Assembly: GCF_001463885.1 (NCBI RefSeq)
Contig: NZ_BBWQ01000022.1
Coordinates: 124,001 to 188,000 of the forward strand
DNA: 64,000 bases
Origin: Aureimonas altamirensis
GTDB taxonomy: Bacteria > Pseudomonadota > Alphaproteobacteria > Rhizobiales > Rhizobiaceae
Reading direction: 5' to 3'
Numbering within the stretch: the stretch's first letter is position 1; each line of letters starts with the position of its first letter. The notes under the pieces were generated by a model, which worked only from the letters and a program-made list of their open reading frames with translations, was not told where the DNA came from and did not search any database. A program made the position numbers and the translations under genes. Positions 36,901-45,686 of the stretch are shown here, piece after piece.

Positions 36901-37088
36901 ACCTCGCTTTCCACCGTTTCGGGCGAGGCGCCCTCATAGGCGGTCACCACCACCACGACCGGCAGGTCGACCTCCGGGAAGAGGTCGACCCCGAGCCGGT
37001 TGAACGAGAACAGGCCGACCACCAGGATGGCCAGCATCATCATGGTTGCGAAGACGGGATGGCCGACGCTGACGCGGGTCAGGAACAT
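33954..37088 (-). CDS. RND efflux transporter, inner-membrane permease (HAE-1/AcrB-like)
   Basis: 1044 residues, typical length. Begins [18 protein letters not shown] with the first helix, then the large periplasmic loops and 12 helices; the proton-relay Asp pair is in [33 protein letters not shown] and the late [19 protein letters not shown] motif are standard in the family. Forms a trimeric proton antiporter exporting hydrophobic or amphiphilic compounds. Six bases separate it from the adaptor on the same strand, so adaptor then pump are co-transcribed. No outer-membrane factor gene lies nearby. Confidence 0.95.
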   Translation of the reverse strand: MFLTRVSVGHPVFATMMMLAILVVGLFSFNRLGVDLFPEVDLPVVVVVTAYEGASPETVESEVTRRIETEVNTIGGIDTITSDSYEGRSVVVIQFDLDVDSRAAAQEVRDRVARLDAVFPDEVDTPQVTRFNPDDQPILSVAVFSDSRSLPEMTTLADKVIVNRLSVLPGVGQVTIVGGSPRQVLVLMDPERLEAYGISVSTVMTAIRRENQDRAAGTLISGIGQRIVTVEGRLADVGDFPQIIVAQDNGYPIYLSDVAEVVDGGAELTSAASYNGVRALGVDVVKVQGANTVAVAKALRAEVDVLARELSPEGLTLTVSRDNSRPIALQAAEVQRTLIEGGVLTVLIVFLFLNSWRSTVITGLTLPISVIGTFAVMYFLGFTLNTMTLMALSLSIGILIDDAIVVRENITRHLNMGKSHKQAALDGTNEIGLAVIATTLCIVAVFLPVAFMGGIIGRFFLQFGVTVSVAVLISLFVAFTLDPMLSSVWYDPATAPNAKRGLLGRLVARFDRAFERLAVRYKSVIHWSFRHRYLTVFTAFAIFVGSLMLVPRIGGEFLPPSDNGEFSVYVEGPQGASLDYMGVKVRQVEAALREFPEVQSFYSTINAGGARGVNAANVAVQLVPARERSISTSAIAEPIRARLSSVAGLEVSVNQSSMGDGGGGAASKPLQVSVLGDGPEELRRISDEIKTRLEAIPGAVEVESSIDNERPTYAIRVRREAASDLGVSIDAVGDTLRPLIAGDAISVWNAPDGESYDVVVRLPREGRAVADQLRNLSLTTGRTGDDGRPTTVLLSQVADVIESVAPESVTRKDLSREIRISSNVQGRALGDVTADLTREIASVDVPAGYRIVFGGEAEDMAESMGYAVEALSLAVIFIYLILASQFGSFIQPLAIMMTLPLSLIGVLVGLLVTGSTLNIFSIIGFIMLMGLVTKNAILLVDYSNQGRARGLSLRDSLAEAGAVRLRPIVMTTLAMIFGMLPLALGLGEGGEQRAPMAHAVIGGLISSTVLTLIFVPVILTFLDGLARRVSKRLPKAPDERHAAG

Positions 37089-37094
37089 GCGGTG

Positions 37095-38213
37095 TCAGGC
37101 CCCGATTTCGATGGCGGTGTCGGCCTTCAGCGCCGGCAACGGCGCGACCACCACCGTATCGCCGGGCGTCAGGCCCTCCGTGAAGGCCAGAAGACCCTGC
37201 CGGGGCGGCACGGGATCCACCGTCACGGCCTGCCGCACCAGCCTGCCATCGACGGCCTTCAGCACGAACTCGCCGGCTTCGTCGCGCCGCAGCGCGGTAT
37301 CCGGCAGGGCGATGACATTGCTGCGGCTGCCCGTGTCGAGGGTGCCCGTGGCGAACATGCCGCCCCGCAGAAGCCCATCCTCGTTCGGTAGTTCCAGATA
37401 GACGCGCACCGTGCGCGAGCCTTCCGCGGCGGTCGGCGCGATGCGCACGACGCGCGCATCGAAGGTGCGGGCGGGAAGGCCGTTGATGGACAGGCGGGCG
37501 ATCTGCCCGGGACGCACTTCGGCGACACTGCCCGCCGGCACGCCGGCTTCCACTTCGATGATATCGAGGTCGACCATGGAAAGAAGCTCGGTATTGATGG
37601 CCACGGTCTGCCCCGGCTCGATCCGGCGCTCGGAAATGACGCCGGCAAAGGGCGCGCGCACCGTGCCGTCCGACAGGTTGCGCTCCGCATCCGCCACTTC
37701 CGCGTCGAGCCCGCGTAGCTGGGCCTCCAGATTGGCCACGTTGGCCTCTGCCTCCAGACGCGCCGCCTCCGACGAAATGCCGCTCAGCCCAAGCCGGGCG
37801 CTGCGCGCCAGAACCGCCTGCGCCTGCCGAAGCTGCGCCTGCATCGCATCGCGCGAGGCACGGCGCGCCGCCAGCGTGCTCTCCAATGGAACGAAGTCGA
37901 ATTGCAGCAACACGTCGTCCTGCTCCACCGACTGCCCGATCTTCACCGCGACATCCTCGATCGTGCCGGACACCTGCGCCGCGATGATGGTGCGGCGGGC
38001 CGGACGGAGCGTGCCGGTGATCCGCAGATCGGCAGCGATGGTCTGGCTTTCCACCCGCGCCACCTCGACCGGCGAAAGCTCCAATGGACGCTCGGCCGCC
38101 TCCGTGGCCGTCCCGCCCGCGGCGGGTTCCTGCCCGTCGATGACGACATAGGCAGCGCCCGCCACGAGGGCGCAGACGACGAGGCTGATAAGGAACTTGC
38201 GCGAACGGGCCAT
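37095..38213 (-). CDS. RND efflux periplasmic adaptor (membrane fusion protein)
   Basis: 372 residues. N-terminal membrane anchor (KFLISLVVCALVAGAAYVVI), then LRITGTLRPARRTIIAAQVSG and the biotinyl-lipoyl-like VAVKIGQSVEQDDVLLQFD half; the alpha-hairpin segment with repeats of Leu/Ala and Arg; GVISERRIEPGQTV as the second half; and a beta-barrel with VRPGQIARLSINGLP. Bridges the pump with an outer-membrane channel. It precedes the pump in the same operon; the promoter must lie in 38214-38320. Confidence 0.93.
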   Translation of the reverse strand: MARSRKFLISLVVCALVAGAAYVVIDGQEPAAGGTATEAAERPLELSPVEVARVESQTIAADLRITGTLRPARRTIIAAQVSGTIEDVAVKIGQSVEQDDVLLQFDFVPLESTLAARRASRDAMQAQLRQAQAVLARSARLGLSGISSEAARLEAEANVANLEAQLRGLDAEVADAERNLSDGTVRAPFAGVISERRIEPGQTVAINTELLSMVDLDIIEVEAGVPAGSVAEVRPGQIARLSINGLPARTFDARVVRIAPTAAEGSRTVRVYLELPNEDGLLRGGMFATGTLDTGSRSNVIALPDTALRRDEAGEFVLKAVDGRLVRQAVTVDPVPPRQGLLAFTEGLTPGDTVVVAPLPALKADTAIEIGA

Positions 38214-38320
38214 TGGAACGGTGCCGGATAAGGGATTCGGAATGCGCGGGACAATGTCCTGCGATGATGGTCGATTGAGGGCCGACGCCCATAGGCGGAT
38301 TCAATTGCCGCCGCAACCGA

Positions 38321-40963
38321 CTATGGCCGATCGAGCTCCAGTTCGACATGCCGAATCGTCATATCTTCGCCCGGAGCCTGGCGGACGAACCCCAATTCCT
38401 GCGCCAGCGCCAGCATGGAGGTGTTTTCGGCCAGCACCTCGGCGAAGACGCGGCGCATGCCCCGCGCCCGGGCATAGGACAGGATCTTCTGCATCAGCGC
38501 ATAGCCGAGGCCTTTGCCCTTCTGGTCGGAGCGCACCATGATACCGAACTCTCCCTCGATGCCCTCCGCGTCGGTCACGATGCGGGCCGCGCCGAGGATA
38601 TCGCCGTCGGGGTCGCCGGCCGCGCGGGCCACGAAGGCCATCTCGCGGCTGTAGTCGATCTGCGTCAGGCGCGCTGCAAAGGCATGCCCGATATTTCGGA
38701 TCGGGGCGAAGAAGCGCAGCCTGATATCCTCGGGCGCGCTGCGCGACAGCATGTCGATGAGCGCGTTTTCGTCTTCCGGGCGGATCGGCGCAAGCCAGAA
38801 CGCGCGTCCACCGCGCAATGTCACCGTTTCCTCCAGCTCCTGCGGATAGGGCAGGATGGCGAAGCGCGCCGACCCCGCGCCCGAGGCGGCGCGCACCGCG
38901 ACGCGCGCATCCAGCGCCACGATGCCGTTGCCGTCCGCCAGAAGGGGGTTGATATCCAGCTCCACCAGCTCCGGGTGGTCCACCAGCATCTGCGACAGCT
39001 TCACCAGTGTCGCTGCAAGCTGCCCCACCTCGCCGCCCATCAGCCGTGCGATGCGCGTGCGGCCGATCATCTCGCGCGCCAGGAGCATGTTGAGCGGCGG
39101 CAGGCCGATGGCCCGGTCGCGGATCACCTCCGCCGCCGTACCACCCTGCCCGATCACCAGCACAGGCCCGAAGACGGCATCGAGGCCGAAGCCGACGATC
39201 ACCTCGTGCGCGCCATGACGGCGGATCATCTTCTGTACGGAGAACCCATCGATCCGCGCGTCGGGGCGAAACTCGGCAACGCGCTTCAGCATATGCAGGG
39301 CCGCATCGCGCACCGCCTCGGCGCTGTCCAGCTCCAGCCGCACGCCCCCCACATCGGATTTGTGCACGATATCGTCCGACAGGATCTTGAGCACCACCGG
39401 AAAGCCGATCCGGGCGGCGATCGCCGCCGCCATCTCCGGGTCGGGCGCGGTGCCGGTTGCCGCCGTGGGTATGCCGTAGGCCGACAGGAAGGCGAAGGCT
39501 TCCGGCGCGCTGAGGACGGGCCGTCCGGCGCCGAGCGCGCCTGCGATCACCGCAGCGGCCGCTTCCCTGTCCACCCGCTCGGCCACCAGAGCGGGCGGCG
39601 TTTCCATCAGCATGTCCTGGTTGTGCCGATAATTGACGAGCTGCATGAAGGCGCGCACCGCCTCGTCCGGCGTATCGTAGGTCGGCACGCCCCGTTCCGC
39701 GAAGAGCCGGCGCGAATCGCGTGCGGCGCGCTCGCCCAGCCAGCATGTGACCACGGGCCGGTTGCGGGTTGCATCCAGCGTCCGGATCGTGGCGCGGGCG
39801 GCCTCCACCCCGTCGGCGATGGCGGTGGGGCAGTTCATCACAAGGACGGCATCCTGCCCGTCATCGTCGAGCAGGGCGGACAGCGCGTCGGCATAGCGCG
39901 CGTCGTCGGCTTCGCGCAGCATGTCGACGGGATCGCCCTGCCGCCAGTTTTTCGGCAGCACGCCCGACAGGCGCGCCCGTGTGGCATCGGACAGCTCCGC
40001 CAGCCGCCCGCCATGGCGCTCCACCGCGTCGGCGGCCAGGATGGCCGCGCCGCCGCCATTGGTCAGGATGGCCAGCCGGTCGCCGCGCGGGCGTATGCCG
40101 GATGCCAGGGTGCCCACCGCCTCGAACAGCTCGCGAAGCGTCGCCACCTGCAGCATGCCGGCCCGCCGACAGGCCGCGGCAAAGACGTCCTCCGCGTCGG
40201 CGAGATCTTCCATATGCGTCGCGGCGGCAACCCCGCCACGCGCGCGTCCGGCCTTGATGACGACGATGGGCTTGGTGCGCGCCGCCAGCCGCGCCGCCGA
40301 CATGAACTTGCGGGCCTCGGTTACGGTTTCCACGAAAAGCAGGATCGACTTCGTGCGGCCGTCGACCGCCAGATAGTCGAGCAGATCGCCCAGGTCCACG
40401 TCGCACATGTCGCCCACCGACACGACATGCGAGAAGCCGATGCCGCGCACATCCGCCCAGTCCAGCACCGCCGTCGCGATGGCGCCCGACTGGCTTACGA
40501 AGGCGATATCGCCGTTGCGGGGCTTGAGATGGGCGAAGCTGGCGTTGATGCCGGCGCGCGGCGAAATGAAGCCGATGCAATTGGGCCCCACGATGCGCAG
40601 GGTGTGCGGCCGCGCCGCTTCCAGCAGATCGGCGCGCAAGGCTTCGTCCTCGAAGCCGGACGAGATCACCACGGCGGCCCGGCATCCGGCTTCGCCAAGC
40701 TGGCCGATCAGCTCCGGCACGCCCGGCGCCGGCGTTGCGATGACGGCAAGGTCGGGCGCGGCGGGCAGCGACCGCACGTCGGGATAGGCCACCGTCGAGC
40801 GAATCGCCGCCTCGTGCGGATTGACCGGCATGACCGGCCCCTGGAATCCCGCGCCGAACAGGTTGCGCGCCAGCACCTCGCCAACGGAGCGAAACCGGTT
40901 GCTGGCGCCGATCAGGGCAATGGCGCGCGGCTGAAACAGCGCATCGAGATTGCGTGTCGACAT
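38321..40963 (-). CDS. PatZ-like fusion: acyl-CoA synthetase (NDP-forming)-type domains plus GNAT acetyltransferase
   Basis: 880 residues from the ATG at 40963 (GGAG seven bases upstream), a length close to E. coli PatZ (886). N-terminal CoA-binding domain (FQPRAIALIGASNRFRSVGE, IVGPNCIGFISP), a succinyl-CoA-ligase-like section with ARGGVAAATHMED, an ATP-grasp domain (GFPVVLKILSDDIVHKSDVGG), and at the C-terminus a GNAT domain with the acetyl-CoA loop RSDQKGKGLGYALM. Family members acetylate lysines, classically acetyl-CoA synthetase. Whether the synthetase part is active here cannot be told. Divergent from the dioxygenase gene. Confidence 0.9.
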   Translation of the reverse strand: MSTRNLDALFQPRAIALIGASNRFRSVGEVLARNLFGAGFQGPVMPVNPHEAAIRSTVAYPDVRSLPAAPDLAVIATPAPGVPELIGQLGEAGCRAAVVISSGFEDEALRADLLEAARPHTLRIVGPNCIGFISPRAGINASFAHLKPRNGDIAFVSQSGAIATAVLDWADVRGIGFSHVVSVGDMCDVDLGDLLDYLAVDGRTKSILLFVETVTEARKFMSAARLAARTKPIVVIKAGRARGGVAAATHMEDLADAEDVFAAACRRAGMLQVATLRELFEAVGTLASGIRPRGDRLAILTNGGGAAILAADAVERHGGRLAELSDATRARLSGVLPKNWRQGDPVDMLREADDARYADALSALLDDDGQDAVLVMNCPTAIADGVEAARATIRTLDATRNRPVVTCWLGERAARDSRRLFAERGVPTYDTPDEAVRAFMQLVNYRHNQDMLMETPPALVAERVDREAAAAVIAGALGAGRPVLSAPEAFAFLSAYGIPTAATGTAPDPEMAAAIAARIGFPVVLKILSDDIVHKSDVGGVRLELDSAEAVRDAALHMLKRVAEFRPDARIDGFSVQKMIRRHGAHEVIVGFGLDAVFGPVLVIGQGGTAAEVIRDRAIGLPPLNMLLAREMIGRTRIARLMGGEVGQLAATLVKLSQMLVDHPELVELDINPLLADGNGIVALDARVAVRAASGAGSARFAILPYPQELEETVTLRGGRAFWLAPIRPEDENALIDMLSRSAPEDIRLRFFAPIRNIGHAFAARLTQIDYSREMAFVARAAGDPDGDILGAARIVTDAEGIEGEFGIMVRSDQKGKGLGYALMQKILSYARARGMRRVFAEVLAENTSMLALAQELGFVRQAPGEDMTIRHVELELDRP

Positions 40964-41046
40964 GGTCGCTCCGTCGGCCCGGCGGTTTACCTTCGCCCCG
41001 TGTGAAATACTATAGGTTGGCTGCAATGACACCGGACGGAGTAGAA

Positions 41047-41997
41047 ATGACCGGAAGCCCCCTTCACCATGTCTCGATCATCGCCGGCCAGGCGCGCCAG
41101 AACCATCACTTCTACACCGACATCCTCGGGCTGCGCATGGTGAAGCAGACGGTGAATTTCGATGACCCGTCTTCCTACCATCTCTACTACGGCGACGAGG
41201 CCGGCACGCCCGGCAGCCTCATCACCTTCTTCCCCTGGGAACATGTCGCCCCCGGCCGACTGGGTGTGGGCGAAACCCAGGAAACCGTCTTCCGCGTGCC
41301 GGAAGGCGCTCTCGGCTTCTGGCTGCACCGCTTTCTGGAAAAAGGCGTCGTGCACGAAAGCATCGAGAAGCGGTTCGGCCAATCGGCCTTGCCCTTCCGC
41401 GACGTGCATGGAACGCGGCTTGCCCTTGTCAGCGTGCCGGGCGTGGAAGCGGAGCCCGCTTATACGGCCGGCCCGATCGACGCCGAGCACGCGATCAGGG
41501 GCCTGCACGGCGTGAGCCTGCTTCTGGAGGAAGCCCAGCCCACTGCCGATATCCTGACGGAGGTGTTCGGCTATGAGCGCGGCGCGACCGAGGATACGAC
41601 CACACGCTACGCTTTGCCCGGAAACCCGAAGGGCGGCACCATCGACATCAGGGCCGTGGGCGGCTTCCTGAAGCCCCGGCCGGGCGGCGGGACGGTGCAT
41701 CATATCGCCTTCCGCGCCCGCGACGACGAAGAGCAGGCCGCGATGGTGAAGCGGCTTTCCACCGAGTTCGGGCTGCAGACGACGGAGCAGAAGGAGCGCA
41801 AATATTTCCGCTCGGTCTATTTCCGCGAGCCGGGTCACGTCCTGTTCGAGATCGCGACCGACGCTCCCGGCTTCGGTGTCGACGAAGCGCCCGACAGCCT
41901 CGGCACCCGCCTGATGCTGCCCGAGTCGTTCGAGCCGATGCGCGCCGACATCGAGGCGGAGCTGCCCCCCTTTATGGACGATCGGCCGTCGGCCTGA
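41047..41997 (+). CDS. ring-cleaving dioxygenase-like protein, glyoxalase (VOC) superfamily
   Basis: 316 residues from the ATG at 41047, which has GGAG about five bases upstream; an in-frame ATG at 41026 is an alternative. Two VOC domains: the first starts with LHHVSIIAGQARQNHHFYTDILGLR and the second with IRGLHGVSLLLEEAQPTADIL; VHHIAFRARDDEE and VYFREPGHVLFEIATDAPGF supply the expected metal-binding His/Glu. Most like MhqO/LinE-type extradiol dioxygenases that open hydroquinones, but the substrate is undetermined. The 3' end overlaps the flavoprotein gene on the other strand by 26 bases. Confidence 0.85.
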   Translation: MTGSPLHHVSIIAGQARQNHHFYTDILGLRMVKQTVNFDDPSSYHLYYGDEAGTPGSLITFFPWEHVAPGRLGVGETQETVFRVPEGALGFWLHRFLEKGVVHESIEKRFGQSALPFRDVHGTRLALVSVPGVEAEPAYTAGPIDAEHAIRGLHGVSLLLEEAQPTADILTEVFGYERGATEDTTTRYALPGNPKGGTIDIRAVGGFLKPRPGGGTVHHIAFRARDDEEQAAMVKRLSTEFGLQTTEQKERKYFRSVYFREPGHVLFEIATDAPGFGVDEAPDSLGTRLMLPESFEPMRADIEAELPPFMDDRPSA

Positions 41998-43204
41998 CAC
42001 CGGCCAGAATCTGCGGCGCCACATGCTCGGGCCTGAAGCCCATGCCGATCAGCCGGCCCGTGACATGCGCCAGCGCCGGCCAACGGGCGATCTTTTTCAG
42101 GAAGCCCAGGGGCCCGGCCTTATCTCCCGATGCGCGGCGCCGTGCCGCCGCGCCTTGCATCATCAACTGCACCTTCTGCGTGGCGCGCGTCGGAAAGCCG
42201 CGCCGCCGTTGGACGGCTGCCAGATCGCGGTCACCCATCATGCCCGCCAGAAGCGGGCCGGACAGGATATTGGCTGCGGCCACGGCATCCTGAATGGCGA
42301 GATTGACGCCGACACCGCCGATGGGCGACATCGCATGCGCGGCGTCGCCGATGCACAGGAGGCCAGGCCGCCACCATCTGTCCAGCCGGTCGATCCGCAC
42401 GCTCAAAAGATGGACGTCGTCCCAGCTCCGCACTTCGTCCAGCCGCTCCGGCGGCAGCGGCGAGAGCTGGCGCACCGCATCTCGGAAGGCTTCCAGGCCC
42501 TTTTCCCGGTGCGCGTCGAAGCTGCCCTTGCGCACCACGAAGCCGCATTGCCAGTAATCGCCACGGTCGATCATCACCAGGCCCTGCTGCGGCCCGGCAT
42601 GGCCCATGGTCTCGGCCGGATCGCCCGGCTGGTGCGACAGGCGAAACCACAGCACGTCGCTGGGGGCTCCGAAGGCACGGGAGGTCAGGCCCGACAATCC
42701 CCGCAGGGTGGAGTTGCGACCTTCGGCCACCACCGTCAGGTCGGCCCGAAGGTCGCGGCTGCCCTCAGGCGTGCGCACGCGGATGCCGACGACGCGCCCG
42801 TCCTCTTCCAGCAACGCTTCCGATTGGGTTTCCATCATCAACCGGAAGCACGGCAGCCGCGAAGCCTCGCCCGACAGGTAGTTCAGGAAATCCCATTGCG
42901 GCATGAAGGCGATGTAGCGGGTGGCTACCGGCAGGCGCGAGAAATCGGCCACGCGGAAGGTGGCCCCGGCGATTTCGGCGCTCAGGGTTTCGGCCCGCGT
43001 ATGCGGCAGCTTCAGGAGCCCGTCGATGAGGCCGAGTTCGCGCATGACCTCGAGCGTCGAGGGGTGGATGGTGTCGCCCCGGAAATCGCGCAGGAAATCC
43101 GGATGCTTCTCCACCACGGTGACGTGGACGCCGGCACGGGCCATCAGATAGCCCAGCATCATCCCGGCCGGGCCGCCCCCTGCCACGATACAGGTCTGTG
43201 CCAT
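41972..43204 (-). CDS. FAD-dependent oxidoreductase / aromatic-ring monooxygenase
   Basis: 410 residues. PHBH-type flavoprotein: N-terminal GGGPAGMMLGYLMARAG for FAD, the PDFLRDFRGDTIHPSTLEVM substrate-side helix, and LLCIGDAAHAMSPIGGVGVNLAIQDA with the second FAD motif. It belongs with UbiH-like and related hydroxylases. Convergent overlap with the ring-cleavage-type gene at its 3' end suggests a common area of metabolism, but no regulator ties them. A sizable 131-base gap separates it from the divergent GMC gene. Confidence 0.88.
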   Translation of the reverse strand: MAQTCIVAGGGPAGMMLGYLMARAGVHVTVVEKHPDFLRDFRGDTIHPSTLEVMRELGLIDGLLKLPHTRAETLSAEIAGATFRVADFSRLPVATRYIAFMPQWDFLNYLSGEASRLPCFRLMMETQSEALLEEDGRVVGIRVRTPEGSRDLRADLTVVAEGRNSTLRGLSGLTSRAFGAPSDVLWFRLSHQPGDPAETMGHAGPQQGLVMIDRGDYWQCGFVVRKGSFDAHREKGLEAFRDAVRQLSPLPPERLDEVRSWDDVHLLSVRIDRLDRWWRPGLLCIGDAAHAMSPIGGVGVNLAIQDAVAAANILSGPLLAGMMGDRDLAAVQRRRGFPTRATQKVQLMMQGAAARRRASGDKAGPLGFLKKIARWPALAHVTGRLIGMGFRPEHVAPQILAGVRPTADRP

Positions 43205-43335
43205 CCACCTCTCCCTCTTACGTCGAAAGGATCACTGTTCATCGATGCGTCGGGCTGCAAGAACAGCGGCAGCGATACATCATTTCATTTTCAATATCTC
43301 GTTTGCAAAACTACGCAGAGGGCGGTTTTCCTGCC

Positions 43336-44907
43336 ATGGGCGACGACGTCGTTTCACACGTCTGGGACATTATCGTGATTGGATCCGGCGTCGGAGGCGG
43401 CACTGTCGGCCGCAGCCTGGCAGAATCCGGACTGTCCGTCCTGTTCCTGGAAAAGGGAACCGCGGGCTACCGCCGCGAAGAGACCGCGCTCGACACGATC
43501 TTCCTGGACGATCCGGAGCAGCGTCTTCTGCGCGGCTTCTGGCCGGACAAGATCACGGCCGATTTGTCCGGGGTGCGGCGCGATTTCTTTGCGCCGCTGG
43601 GCGCCGGCGTCGGCGGAACCTCGGTCTTCTACGCCGCGACGCTGGAGCGCCCCGAGCCGCACGATCTCGACGAGGACGAGGCCCATCCGCACCCTACCAG
43701 CGGCTGGCCGGTCTCGTTCCGCGAAATGCTGCCCTGGTTCGACGAGGCGCAACGCCTGTATCGCGTGCAGGGCAGCCCTGTACCGGACGAAGCCTTTCCG
43801 GCGCCCAACGTGACGCGCCCCGCCCCGCCTTCCCCCGGCGACAAGGCGATCATGACCCGGATGGAGGCCGGTGGCCTGCATCCGTACCAGCTTCATTCCG
43901 CCATAGCGGAACCCACCAACTGCCAGAACTGCGCCGGCCGCAAGTGCCCGCGCCCATGCAAGATGGACGGGCGATCGGCCGGCGTGGAGCCTGCCGTCGC
44001 CACCGGCAACGCCACCGTGCTCGAACGCTGCGAGGTGGTGGAGCTGAAGGCCGGCACCGACGGCGTGGAGGGCGTCGTTGCGCGCCATAACGGACGGACG
44101 ATCACGCTGTCCGGCCGGCATATCGTGCTGGCAGCGGGCGCCCTGTCGTCTCCCCGGCTCCTGCTCGACTCCGTCTCGGACGTCTGGCCGGATGGCATCG
44201 GCAACCGTCACGACCTCGTCGGCCGCAATCTGATGTTCCATCTGAACGAGCTTTTCGCCCTGTTCCCCAAGCGTAGCGAGGCTTACGCGGAAGCCAGCAA
44301 ATCCGTCGGCTTCCGGGACTTCTATTTTCGCGATGGCGTGCGCTACGGCATGGTCCAGTCCATGGGCCTCAATGCCGGATACGGCGCCATCGCCCACCAT
44401 CTCAAGCTGATGGGTGACCGGTCGGTGCTGCGGGGTTTGCCGGGGCGGGCCAAGGCCACCAGCGCGATTGCGGCGGCGGTAGCGCCGATCCTTGGCCAGG
44501 CCAAGATGTTCGTGGGCCTTCTGGAAGATCTTCCCTACCATGGCAACCGCGTGGTGCGGGATGCCAATCGGACGGGCCGCATCCAGATTGAGTATGGCTT
44601 CGCGCCCGAACTCCTGGAACGCCGGCAAAGCTTCCGCCAGCTCATCCGAAAATCCGTTCCCGGCCTGCGCAGCATCTTCCTGACGCACGAGCCCGAACCC
44701 AATTTCGGCCACCCCAGCGGTACGCTGCGCATGGGCCGGACTGCCGCCGACAGCGTCGTCGACCGGGAATGCCGCGTCCACGGGATGCGCAATCTCTGGG
44801 TTGCGGATGCCTCCTTCATGCCGACATCGATGGGGGTCAATCCAAGCCTCACCATCGCCGCGAACGCCCTGCGCGTCGCCAACTCGATCAAGGAATCCAT
44901 GCGATGA
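43336..44907 (+). CDS. GMC oxidoreductase with a four-Cys cluster
   Basis: 523 residues from the ATG at 43336 (an upstream reading to 43198 has no ribosome site). FAD dinucleotide motif IIVIGSGVGGGTVGRSL, GVGGTSVFYAATLERP, HIVLAAGALSSPRLLLDS, and the C-terminal catalytic His/Asn pair in GHPSGTLRMG and VNPSLTIAANALR. Cys196, 199, 204 and 208 (NCQNCAGRKCPRPCKM) lie where Fe-S-bearing GMC dehydrogenases, such as FAD-glucose dehydrogenase, bind a [3Fe-4S] cluster. A non-oxygen electron acceptor is therefore plausible. Followed by an ATGA-coupled SDR. Substrate is unknown. Confidence 0.87.
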   Translation: MGDDVVSHVWDIIVIGSGVGGGTVGRSLAESGLSVLFLEKGTAGYRREETALDTIFLDDPEQRLLRGFWPDKITADLSGVRRDFFAPLGAGVGGTSVFYAATLERPEPHDLDEDEAHPHPTSGWPVSFREMLPWFDEAQRLYRVQGSPVPDEAFPAPNVTRPAPPSPGDKAIMTRMEAGGLHPYQLHSAIAEPTNCQNCAGRKCPRPCKMDGRSAGVEPAVATGNATVLERCEVVELKAGTDGVEGVVARHNGRTITLSGRHIVLAAGALSSPRLLLDSVSDVWPDGIGNRHDLVGRNLMFHLNELFALFPKRSEAYAEASKSVGFRDFYFRDGVRYGMVQSMGLNAGYGAIAHHLKLMGDRSVLRGLPGRAKATSAIAAAVAPILGQAKMFVGLLEDLPYHGNRVVRDANRTGRIQIEYGFAPELLERRQSFRQLIRKSVPGLRSIFLTHEPEPNFGHPSGTLRMGRTAADSVVDRECRVHGMRNLWVADASFMPTSMGVNPSLTIAANALRVANSIKESMR

Positions 44908-45680
44908 GCGAAGTCGCGCCCGAAGTCGTCGTGCTGACCGGAGCAGGTGTCGGCCTTGGCCGCGCCATGGCATCCGAACTCACCCGCAAGGGCCGGCGCG
45001 TTGCCGGTTTTGCCCGCACCGCGGATGCGCTGGAGGAAACGCGGCGCCTGTGTGCACGGCCCGAGCTGTTCCTGCCCGTGGCCTGCGACGTCGCCGACGA
45101 AGCGGCGACGCGGGCGGCTTTTGCGCATGTACGCGATGTCGCCGGGCCGGTGACGCGGCTGATCAACAACGCCGCGGTCTATCCGCGAGGCGACCTGTTG
45201 AGCGAGCCGCCGTCGCACATCATGGACTGCATGGCCGTCAACCTCGGCGGCATGGTGAATTGCGCGCTGATTGCGCTTGCCGACATGACGCAGACCGGCC
45301 GTGGGCGGATCCTGAACGTCTCGACATTCGCCGATCTTGCGCCGCTGCCCGGAAGCTCGGCCTATTCCGTTTCCAAGGGGGCGGCCCGCATCTTCACGCG
45401 GGCCCTGATCGCCGATGTCTGCGACCGCTTCCCGCAGATCGTGATCAACGACTGGATGCCCGGCCAGTTGGCGACGCGGATGGGGCTGGTGGACGGGCTC
45501 GACCCGGCCGTGGCGGCGCGCTGGGGCGTGGCGCTGGCGCTCAGCGACGACCGCAGCCTGACCGGATCGATCTTCGAGCGGGACGCCGAGCAGCTTGCCC
45601 CAAGATCGCTGAAGCGCCGCCTGGTCGAGCGCGTCACCTTGCAGCGCGCGCCGGCCGCGCGCCGCCTCCAGCCTGCCTGA
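44904..45680 (+). CDS. short-chain dehydrogenase/reductase
   Basis: 258 residues, starting within the ATGA of the GMC gene. Rossmann motif VVLTGAGVGLGRAMASEL, NNAAVY, LNVSTFADL and the catalytic Tyr-x-x-x-Lys in SAYSVSKGAARIF. It can act on an alcohol or ketone; coupling with the GMC dehydrogenase suggests sequential oxidation of one substrate. The three C-terminal repeats of ALSDDRS-like polar sequence carry no known motif. Converges with a carboxylase gene six bases later. Confidence 0.88.
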   Translation: MSEVAPEVVVLTGAGVGLGRAMASELTRKGRRVAGFARTADALEETRRLCARPELFLPVACDVADEAATRAAFAHVRDVAGPVTRLINNAAVYPRGDLLSEPPSHIMDCMAVNLGGMVNCALIALADMTQTGRGRILNVSTFADLAPLPGSSAYSVSKGAARIFTRALIADVCDRFPQIVINDWMPGQLATRMGLVDGLDPAVAARWGVALALSDDRSLTGSIFERDAEQLAPRSLKRRLVERVTLQRAPAARRLQPA

Positions 45681-45686
45681 AACCCT

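Noticed and set aside
33966-37391. Very long plus-strand open frame (1141 codons) opposite the RND pump and adaptor
   Set aside because: It mirrors the minus-strand pump and adaptor, is rich in Arg, His, Asp and Gln, and lacks any domain. GC-rich genomes give such antisense frames.
38348-41005. Long plus-strand open frame opposite the PatZ-like gene
   Set aside because: Antisense of a clear family gene with no domain, and no ribosome binding site.
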